From: Maribacter sp. HTCC2170
GTDB taxonomy: Bacteria; Bacteroidota; Bacteroidia; Flavobacteriales; Flavobacteriaceae
Direction: 5' to 3'
Assembly (NCBI RefSeq): GCF_000153165.2
Contig: NC_014472.1
Coordinates: 3,344,001 to 3,408,000 of the forward strand
DNA: 64,000 nucleotides
Positions 1-6,571 of this stretch are shown here, piece after piece. The translations under genes and the position numbers were made by a program. Each line of letters starts with the position of its first letter. Position 1 is the first letter of the stretch. The notes under the pieces were generated by a model, which was not told the origin of the DNA, made no database searches, and saw only the letters and a program-made list of their open reading frames with translations.

Positions 1-41
1 AGTGACAAAACCAAATTCAGTGCAAAAATAAACCTAATAAA

Positions 42-158
42 CTATTTATCGTCTTTTTTCTTACTTAGTTTAATGGCCAACCAAATAAAACCGACTACAA
101 AATGAAGAATGATAATGCCTGCTACTATATAGATTACTGCATTTGAACTATCTCTCAT
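42..158 (-). CDS. 38-residue single-span membrane microprotein
   Basis: This short open frame begins with ATG (complement of 156-158) and ends with TAG. The product starts MRDSSNAVIYIVAGIIILHF, has one hydrophobic segment at about residues 8-29 and a lysine/aspartate tail (KLSKKKDDK), so a small inner-membrane protein with a basic cytosolic end is the natural reading. It has its own perfect -7 element (TACTTTTG on the minus strand, 173-180) only about 15 bases ahead of the start, which supports it being a real gene. It is divergent from the ABC importer genes. No family is recognised and no function is proposed. Confidence 0.6.
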   Translation of the reverse strand: MRDSSNAVIYIVAGIIILHFVVGFIWLAIKLSKKKDDK

Positions 159-172
159 GTTTAAAATTTATT

Positions 173-180
173 CAAAAGTA
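173..180 (-). promoter_or_regulatory. -7 element for the 38-residue membrane protein
   Basis: On the minus strand the bases read TACTTTTG, a full match to the Bacteroidota -7 consensus TAnnTTTG. No clear TTG is seen 19 bases upstream. Transcription would begin close to the ATG at 158. Confidence 0.4.
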
Positions 181-255
181 AAATACAATATCCTTTAAAA
201 TTGTGACATTTGTTACCTTGCGCAAATTGGTATAACATTTCATCCATATTTCAAT

Positions 256-1401
256 ATGAACATTAGAATCCTTGCAATCTTATTTGTTTTTCTTTCTTCC
301 TGCAAGGAAGCAAAGAAGGCAGAATTGCCAAATCCAGTTACAACAAATTCCACCTCAATTGAATATGCCAAGGGGTTTACTATTGAAAAACAATCAAACG
401 GAATAACTGTAATGAATATATCTTCACCATGGCCAAATGCCAAAACTGGATTTAAATATGCCCTGGTACCAAAGGATAAAATGGCATCCATCAGTTTGAA
501 CAAGAATGAATTTGATGCAATTATTGGTACCCCAATAAATTCAATGGTCGCAACTTCTACAACGCATATTCCAGCTTTGGAAGCTCTTGGTGAAATTAAA
601 AAATTGACGGGTTTCCCCGACACACAATACATTTCTTCGAAAAAAGCAAGAAATCGTATTGACGAAGGAAAAATCAAAGAATTGGGGAACAATGAATCCA
701 TTAACACCGAGATGGTCATTGAATTGCAACCTGAAGTGGTCATAGGGTTCAGCATCAACAGTCAAAACAAAGCGTATGAAACTTTAATGCGTTCAAACAT
801 TCCAGTGGTTTATAATGGGGATTGGACGGAGGAAACCCCATTGGGAAAAGCAGAATGGATTAAATTCTTTGCCCCTTTCTTTCAAAAAGAGCAATTAGCG
901 GATAGTATTTTCAAGGAAATTTCAAATTCTTATAATCAAGCCAAATCTTTGGCTAAAAAAGCAAAAAACAGGCCTACTGTTTTAAGTGGGGCGCTGTACA
1001 AAGATGTATGGTATTTACCCGGAGGCAATAGTTGGGCTGCAAAATTTATTGAAGATGCGAATACCGAATACCCTTGGTCAGACAATGAGCAGACAGGGAG
1101 TCTTAATATGAGTATCGAAAGTGTTTTGGCCGAAGGTCATGATACTGACTTTTGGATATCACCTTCTCAATTCATTTCATATGAAGAAATGAAGAATGCA
1201 AATGTTCATTACCTAAAGTTTAAGGCGTTTCAAAACAAAAACATCTATACATTTGCAAACACCAAAGGAGATACTGGCGGACTTTTGTATTATGAACTGG
1301 CTCCAAATCGACCCGATTGGGTACTAAAAGACTTAATACACATTTTCCATCCAGAACTGTTACCTGATCATGAATTGTTCTTTTTTAAGCCATTGAATTA
1401 G
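256..1401 (+). CDS. ABC importer substrate-binding lipoprotein (BtuF/FepB-like)
   Basis: The 381-residue protein carries a lipoprotein signal (hydrophobic stretch, then LSSC with Cys16), so it should be anchored to a membrane facing the periplasm. The body fits the periplasmic-binding fold of iron-siderophore, heme and cobalamin importers: two lobes joined by a long helix, with motifs such as PEVVIGFS near residue 155. The next two genes are the FecCD-type permease and ATPase, so this is the first gene of a complete importer. The ligand cannot be told from sequence; neither a cobalamin riboswitch nor a TonB receptor lies beside it here. A poor -7 candidate (TACCTTGC, 214-221) lies upstream. 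Confidence 0.85.
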   Translation: MNIRILAILFVFLSSCKEAKKAELPNPVTTNSTSIEYAKGFTIEKQSNGITVMNISSPWPNAKTGFKYALVPKDKMASISLNKNEFDAIIGTPINSMVATSTTHIPALEALGEIKKLTGFPDTQYISSKKARNRIDEGKIKELGNNESINTEMVIELQPEVVIGFSINSQNKAYETLMRSNIPVVYNGDWTEETPLGKAEWIKFFAPFFQKEQLADSIFKEISNSYNQAKSLAKKAKNRPTVLSGALYKDVWYLPGGNSWAAKFIEDANTEYPWSDNEQTGSLNMSIESVLAEGHDTDFWISPSQFISYEEMKNANVHYLKFKAFQNKNIYTFANTKGDTGGLLYYELAPNRPDWVLKDLIHIFHPELLPDHELFFFKPLN

Positions 1402-1402
1402 T

Positions 1403-2434
1403 TTGTTTAACACCAGCAAATACAAATCTAGATTTCTATATCTGACGGCAGCACTATTGCTGTGCTTGATTGCGAACATTAGTTTAGGTTCTGTTTCTAT
1501 TCCTTTTAGCGAAACAGTAAAGGCAATCTTGGGAAGTGAATTAAATAATGGTTCCTGGAGCTATATTGTGTGGAATTATCGAGTTCCAAAGGCATTGACT
1601 GCCATTCTTGTAGGTGGCGGACTTGCCCTAAGTGGGTTGTTGATGCAAACACTTTTCAGAAACCCTTTGGCGGGGCCATTCGTTTTAGGTATTAGTTCAG
1701 GAGCAAGTTTGGGGGCGGCACTTTTAATCATGGGCGCGTCTCTGTTTTCTGGTTTTTATGCAATAGGAATGATTGGTGATATTTCATTAGCCATAGCTTC
1801 TAGTATTGGTAGTTTTTTGGTTCTTTTGGTTGTTGTAATTGTAGCCTATAGAATAAAGGACACTATGGCCCTTTTGATAATTGGGCTCATGTTTGGAAGC
1901 ATTACCGCGGCCGTGGTAAGTGTTCTTTCGTATTTCACAGATGCCGAAAAATTACAGCAATACATCTATTGGTCTTTTGGGAGTGTCGGGAACCTTACAT
2001 GGCAACAATTAGTGATTTTGTTGGCCATTGTTTTTATTGGAGTAATTTTGAGTGTACTATCTATTAAAGCATTGAACTCACTGCTTTTAGGTGAAACGTA
2101 TGCTCGCAGTTTAGGTGTTGATTTGAAAAAATCGCGCTATTTGATTATTGCTGCAACTGGACTTTTGGCTGGCGGAATTACAGCCTTTGCTGGTCCAATA
2201 GCCTTTATAGGTTTAGCTGTTCCACATTTAACAAGACAGATTTTCAATACAACAGATCATAGAATTTTAGTGCCTGCTGTTTTGATTTATGGTGCCATTT
2301 TAATGCTGATATGTGATACTGTTGCCCAATTACCTAATTCGGCCAACGTATTGCCAATTAACGCAATTACATCCATAGTGGGAGCACCGGTGGTTATATG
2401 GCTACTTGTTAGAAAAAAGAAGATGATATTTTAA
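1403..2434 (+). CDS. FecCD/BtuC-family ABC importer permease
   Basis: The 343-residue integral membrane protein has about ten hydrophobic segments and the family landmarks: GGGLALSGLLMQTLFRNPLA near residue 70, and GLAVPHLTR at 270-278, which contacts the ATPase. It forms the channel that passes the chelate from the binding lipoprotein across the inner membrane. The start is TTG at 1403, one base after the lipoprotein stop codon; an in-frame TGA at 1394 rules out a longer protein except from ATT at 1397. Tight spacing indicates one transcript with its neighbours. Confidence 0.92.
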   Translation: MFNTSKYKSRFLYLTAALLLCLIANISLGSVSIPFSETVKAILGSELNNGSWSYIVWNYRVPKALTAILVGGGLALSGLLMQTLFRNPLAGPFVLGISSGASLGAALLIMGASLFSGFYAIGMIGDISLAIASSIGSFLVLLVVVIVAYRIKDTMALLIIGLMFGSITAAVVSVLSYFTDAEKLQQYIYWSFGSVGNLTWQQLVILLAIVFIGVILSVLSIKALNSLLLGETYARSLGVDLKKSRYLIIAATGLLAGGITAFAGPIAFIGLAVPHLTRQIFNTTDHRILVPAVLIYGAILMLICDTVAQLPNSANVLPINAITSIVGAPVVIWLLVRKKKMIF

Positions 2435-2435
2435 A

Positions 2436-3239
2436 CTGAATAAAATCAATCATAAAGAAAAACATACCGCCCTTTCAGTTAATAACCTTTCAATAGGTTA
2501 TAAATCGAAAAATGTAGCCTCGGTAGTTGCGGAGGGCTTAAGTTTTTCACTCTCTCAAGGAGAAGTTGCAGCTATTGTAGGTGTAAATGGTATAGGAAAA
2601 TCAACACTCTTGCGTACTCTAGGAAAAGTACAATCCAAACTCGATGGGGTCATTTCTCTTAACAATAAAAAGTTGCAAGATTACGCATCCCTAGAATTTG
2701 CTTCGACTATCAGTTTGGTACTTACCGAGGGTCTCGCCTCAAAAAATCTAACAGTATTGGAGCTTATTGCTTTGGGTCGACAGCCGTACACCAATTGGAT
2801 AGGTAGTTTGAGCGAAAATGATAAAAACAAAATAAAAGAAGCCCTTAGAATGGTCGACTTAGAAGGCCTAAAGGATAAAAAATGTTATGAATTAAGTGAT
2901 GGTCAATTGCAGCGTGTGATGATAGCCAGGGCTTTGGCCCAGGATACCTCAATTGTATTGTTAGATGAACCAACCTCTCACCTAGACCTTCATCACAAAG
3001 TGCAGATATTGAAGCTTTTGAAACAAATAGCACATAAAACACATAAAACCATTTTGTTCACAAGTCATGAGATTGAAATGGCCATTCAGCTCTGTGATAA
3101 AATACTGATTATGAACAAAAAAGGTCATGAATTTGGTCAACCTAGTGAATTAATTGAAAATGGGTCTTTTGAACGGCTTTTCCCCCAAGACACGGTGAAG
3201 TTTGACTCAAAAACGGGTTCATTTAGAATAGAAAAGTAA
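2436..3239 (+). CDS. FecE/BtuD-like ABC importer ATPase, start probably CTG
   Basis: The frame encodes a complete ATPase: Walk A GVNGIGKST (residues 49-57 counting from CTG at 2436), signature LSDGQ (153-157, Asp for the usual first Gly), Walk B IVLLDEP (173-179) and an H-loop in TSHE. It powers the importer made by the two preceding genes. An in-frame TGA at 2424 closes the frame, and no ATG, GTG or TTG occurs before TTG at 2610, which would discard Walk A. CTG at 2436, one base after the permease stop, gives the start (M)NKINHKEK and a 267-residue product of normal length; ATC at 2445 is an alternative. Confidence 0.85.
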   Translation: MNKINHKEKHTALSVNNLSIGYKSKNVASVVAEGLSFSLSQGEVAAIVGVNGIGKSTLLRTLGKVQSKLDGVISLNNKKLQDYASLEFASTISLVLTEGLASKNLTVLELIALGRQPYTNWIGSLSENDKNKIKEALRMVDLEGLKDKKCYELSDGQLQRVMIARALAQDTSIVLLDEPTSHLDLHHKVQILKLLKQIAHKTHKTILFTSHEIEMAIQLCDKILIMNKKGHEFGQPSELIENGSFERLFPQDTVKFDSKTGSFRIEK

Positions 3240-3303
3240 CAGAATCTGTTCTAAAGGTTTCATGTCAAACCGTTATCTTTACAACAACGAATTACAAGTA
3301 CTA

Positions 3304-4650
3304 ATGAATATTTACCTTGTTTACATTATCATTGGAGTTTTATGCCTAGCCATTGGCTACTTTTTGGGTGTCTATATCCAAAAACTAAAGACAAAATCCA
3401 ATCAAGGTACTTTTGAAGAAGAACGCCGTCATTTAGAACATTCCAAAAAGGATTTGGAAAATCGAAATCTGGCCCTCGAAAATGAAAAAGATGATTTACG
3501 CTCAGAAAAAGAACAAATAGGTAATGAAAATGTTCGATTTCAAGCAGATTTAGAGCATTTGTCTTTAAAGAACAAAGAGCAAAAAGAGGAAGTTGAAAAA
3601 CTTCAGGAGCGTTTTACTAAAGAATTTGAAAATCTTGCGAATAAGATTCTTGAGGAAAAAAGCACAAAGTTTACCGAGCAGAATCAAAAAAACATAAAAA
3701 ACTTATTGTCCCCGCTTCAGGAAAAAATAAAAACCTTTGAGGATAAAGTCGAAAAATCCCAAAAAGAAAGCATTAGTATGCATTCTGCATTAAAAGAGCA
3801 GCTTTTAAACCTTCAGAGCCAGAACTTAAAAATAACCCAAGAAGCCGAAAATCTTACTAAAGCATTAAAAGGTGACAGTAAAATGCAGGGGAATTGGGGA
3901 GAATTGGTCTTGGAACGTGTACTTGAGAAATCGGGCTTGGAAAAAGACCGGGAGTATTCGGTACAGCAAAGTTTCACTAGAGAAGATGGCACAAGGGTTC
4001 TTCCCGATGTAATCATCAATCTTCCTGATGGTAAAAAAATGATTGTGGATTCCAAGGTTTCACTTACCGATTATGAGCGGTACATGAATGCTGAAGATGA
4101 ATTGCGTGAAAAATTCTTAAAGGACCATATCAATTCAATCAGAAAGCACGTTGACCAATTGTCCGCAAAAAAATACGAGGATCTTTATGAAATGGAGAGT
4201 CCTGATTTTGTACTAATGTTCGTTCCTATAGAACCTGCATTCGCCATTGCCATTAACCAAGATAATAGTTTGTATAACAAGGCATTTGAGCAAAACATTG
4301 TAATTGTTACTCCCGCAACCTTATTGGCAACATTACGCACCATAGATAGCATGTGGAACAATGAAAAACATCAACGAAATGCGATTGAAATTGCGAGACA
4401 AGCTGGGGCGTTATACGATAAATTCGAAGGTTTTGTAACTGATCTAACCAAGGTTGGGAAGAAAATGGATGAGGCCAAAAATGAATATAAAGGTGCCATG
4501 AACAAACTGGTTGAAGGCCGTGGTAATTTGGTGACAAGTATTGAAAAGTTGAAAAAAATGGGAGCCAAAGCAAAAAAATCATTACCTGACCAAATATTAA
4601 AACGAGCTCAGGAAGACGATTTTGAGGAAGAACCTAAATTAGAATTATGA
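3304..4650 (+). CDS. rmuC: RmuC family protein
   Basis: RmuC proteins limit recombination between inverted repeats and contain a PD-(D/E)XK nuclease-like core. Here a single N-terminal span (residues about 3-23) is followed by a long charged coiled coil (to about 180) and the RmuC core with GNWGELVLERVLEKSGL and DVIINLPDGKKMIVDSKVSL, the acidic/lysine pattern of the core. I place the start at ATG 3304 because the product then begins with the membrane helix as in the family. An upstream in-frame ATG at 3262 adds 14 residues and overlaps a TATCTTTA promoter-like sequence. The stop overlaps the next gene by four bases. Confidence 0.9.
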   Translation: MNIYLVYIIIGVLCLAIGYFLGVYIQKLKTKSNQGTFEEERRHLEHSKKDLENRNLALENEKDDLRSEKEQIGNENVRFQADLEHLSLKNKEQKEEVEKLQERFTKEFENLANKILEEKSTKFTEQNQKNIKNLLSPLQEKIKTFEDKVEKSQKESISMHSALKEQLLNLQSQNLKITQEAENLTKALKGDSKMQGNWGELVLERVLEKSGLEKDREYSVQQSFTREDGTRVLPDVIINLPDGKKMIVDSKVSLTDYERYMNAEDELREKFLKDHINSIRKHVDQLSAKKYEDLYEMESPDFVLMFVPIEPAFAIAINQDNSLYNKAFEQNIVIVTPATLLATLRTIDSMWNNEKHQRNAIEIARQAGALYDKFEGFVTDLTKVGKKMDEAKNEYKGAMNKLVEGRGNLVTSIEKLKKMGAKAKKSLPDQILKRAQEDDFEEEPKLEL

Positions 4651-5012
4651 AAAAGATACTGGTATTAGCCCTTGCAACCATAATTGCTGTGTTCCTTTTG
4701 ATTTATGCATTCGTTTACTTTGTGCCTTATAGTGAAGGGGTTCGTTCCGGAGAACTTATCAAAATTAGTCGAAAAGGGGTATTGGCAAAAACCTGGGAAG
4801 GTGAGATTAGTCAAGGTATTTCTGGTGCGCAGATATTTACATTTTCAGTGTTGGATAAAAACCAAGAAGTCATTAACAAACTAAAAGAATATCAGGGGGA
4901 ATATGTGAAATTGGATTATGTAGAAAGATATGCTACTTTTTTCTGGCTTGGGGATACAAAATACTTTATTACCAATGTTGAACCTGAAAAATCTCCCCAT
5001 TTCAGGGATTAG
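4647..5012 (+). CDS. Small membrane-anchored protein of unknown function
   Basis: The 121-residue product has an N-terminal hydrophobic segment (residues 3-25) and a soluble domain with no motif I recognise (VRSGELIKISRKGVLAKTWEG, then FTFSV). The start codon overlaps the rmuC stop (ATGA), so translation is probably coupled to rmuC. It sits just before the 6-phosphogluconate dehydrogenase gene, and I recall relatives being labelled with that name in databases; nothing in this sequence (no GxGxxG, no KxxxN) supports that enzyme activity. It could be a signal-anchored periplasmic protein. Confidence 0.75.
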   Translation: MKKILVLALATIIAVFLLIYAFVYFVPYSEGVRSGELIKISRKGVLAKTWEGEISQGISGAQIFTFSVLDKNQEVINKLKEYQGEYVKLDYVERYATFFWLGDTKYFITNVEPEKSPHFRD

Positions 5013-5051
5013 GGATTAATACTCAATATTTATTATAGACAAGAACGTCTT

Positions 5052-5059
5052 TATTTTTG
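5052..5059 (+). promoter_or_regulatory. -7 element ahead of gnd
   Basis: TATTTTTG matches TAnnTTTG fully, with TTTA 19 bases further upstream (5029-5032) in place of the usual TTTG. It would give gnd its own transcript separate from the rmuC pair. Confidence 0.4.
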
Positions 5060-5093
5060 GTTTATAAACATGAATAAAAAATGAATATAATTT

Positions 5094-6506
5094 ATGGTTG
5101 AAGTTTCGTATGATTTTGGTTTAGTAGGTCTTGGTGTCATGGGGCGTAATTTCATTTTGAACGTGGCAGATAAAGGCTTCAATGCATTTGGCCATGACCT
5201 AGATGAAACCAAAGTTAAATCACTAATTGAAGAAGGTGGTAACGTGAATAACGTTAATGCTTCTTCCAATGTAACGGACTTCGTAAACTCCTTATCCACT
5301 CCAAGAAAAATAATGTTGTTGGTACCGGCTGGGAAAATTGTAGATTCTGTAGTCGAAAGTATACTACCGCATTTAGATTCAGGGGATATCTTGATTGATG
5401 GTGGGAACTCGTTCTTTACTGATACAGATAGAAGAGAGGAATACCTAAAATCAAAAGAAATCCATTTTTTTGGAACCGGTGTTTCTGGCGGTGCAAAAGG
5501 TGCTAGACTTGGTCCTAGTATTATGCCAGGAGGGTCAAAAGAAGCTTACAAGATGGTACAGCCAATTTTTGAAGCTGTAGCAGCAAAATTCAAAGGAGAA
5601 CCTTGTGTTGCCTATTTGGGACCAAAATCGGCCGGAAACTACGTTAAAATGGTTCATAATGGTATTGAATACGGATTAATGCAGCTTACATCGGAAATTT
5701 ATGATATTCTCAAGAAGCTCGGCGGATATAGTAATTCTGAAATTCAGGAATTGTTCGCTTCATGGAACAAAGGGAGATTGCAGTCCTTCTTGGTTAATAT
5801 AACAGCCGATATCCTTACGAAAAAAGATGAAATCACTCGTGCTGATCTTGTGGATTTGATATTGGACAAAGGCAAACAAAAAGGTACTGGAAAATGGACA
5901 TCACAGAACGCCATGGACTTGGGGATCCCTATTCCCTCAATTGACATTGCAGTTACCATGCGTGAAATCTCAGCACTCAAAAAAGAACGTGATACCGCTG
6001 CAGAAATATATTCAAGACCAAATCTAGAGCAAATAGCTAAATCCGAATTGGCGAAAAGGGCAGAACAGTCATTGTTTTTTGGGTTTATTGTGACTTATGC
6101 CCAAGGTTTTCACCAGTTAAGTGAAGCTTCAAAAGAATACTCTTACGAATTGAACCTCAGTTTAATAGCCAAAATATGGAGAGCCGGATGTATTATTAGG
6201 GCTTCTCTTTTGGAAGACATTTCAAGTGCCTATGAAAAAGATTCGAGTCTTTCCCATTTGCTATTCAATGACGTTATGGCGAAACAAATAAAACTTACAA
6301 TAAGTGATGTTAGGCAAACAGTTGCCCTTGGCATTAAAAATGGTGTACCCCTACCCGGTCTTACAAATTCACTCACCTATTTTGATAGTTTGACATCCAA
6401 GAGATTACCTATGAATATTATACAGGCACAACGAGATTATTTTGGGTCCCACACCTATGAAAGAACCGATAGGGATGGAATTTTTCATACCCATTGGGAA
6501 GAATAA
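5094..6506 (+). CDS. gnd: 6-phosphogluconate dehydrogenase (decarboxylating)
   Basis: This cytosolic enzyme of the oxidative pentose phosphate pathway converts 6-phosphogluconate to ribulose 5-phosphate and CO2, making NADPH. The 470-residue length is typical. The dinucleotide-binding motif GLGVMG is at residues 12-17, the substrate loop DGGNSFFTDTDRR near 106, GTGVSGGAKGARLGPSIMPG near 130, and the catalytic lysine and asparagine fall in YVKMVHNGIEYG (Lys185, Asn189; the E. coli equivalents are two lower). The gene appears to be transcribed alone, bounded by a -7 element upstream and a strong hairpin downstream. Confidence 0.97.
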   Translation: MVEVSYDFGLVGLGVMGRNFILNVADKGFNAFGHDLDETKVKSLIEEGGNVNNVNASSNVTDFVNSLSTPRKIMLLVPAGKIVDSVVESILPHLDSGDILIDGGNSFFTDTDRREEYLKSKEIHFFGTGVSGGAKGARLGPSIMPGGSKEAYKMVQPIFEAVAAKFKGEPCVAYLGPKSAGNYVKMVHNGIEYGLMQLTSEIYDILKKLGGYSNSEIQELFASWNKGRLQSFLVNITADILTKKDEITRADLVDLILDKGKQKGTGKWTSQNAMDLGIPIPSIDIAVTMREISALKKERDTAAEIYSRPNLEQIAKSELAKRAEQSLFFGFIVTYAQGFHQLSEASKEYSYELNLSLIAKIWRAGCIIRASLLEDISSAYEKDSSLSHLLFNDVMAKQIKLTISDVRQTVALGIKNGVPLPGLTNSLTYFDSLTSKRLPMNIIQAQRDYFGSHTYERTDRDGIFHTHWEE

Positions 6507-6512
6507 AAAAAC

Positions 6513-6552
6513 CCAAACAACAATATATCAAAGCATTGAAATTGTTGTTTGG
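6513..6552. terminator. Hairpin between convergent gnd and carB
   Basis: CCAAACAACAAT (6513-6524) and ATTGTTGTTTGG (6541-6552) form a perfect 12-bp stem around a 16-base loop. It sits in the 65-base gap between two convergent genes, so it may act in both directions, although the run of U is short on each side. Confidence 0.65.
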
Positions 6553-6571
6553 ATTTAGGTTGTATGCCCTT

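Noticed and set aside
159-255. Possible cobalamin riboswitch ahead of the BtuF-like gene
   Set aside because: Less than 100 bases is available and the B12-box sequence is absent.
240-765. Minus-strand frames of 172 and 74 residues opposite the substrate-binding lipoprotein gene
   Set aside because: The plus-strand frame has a lipoprotein signal and family motifs; the antisense products have no recognisable features.
3262-3303. Earlier ATG start for rmuC
   Set aside because: The extra residues are unlike the family and the DNA resembles promoter sequence (TATCTTTA); ATG 3304 puts the membrane helix at the N-terminus.
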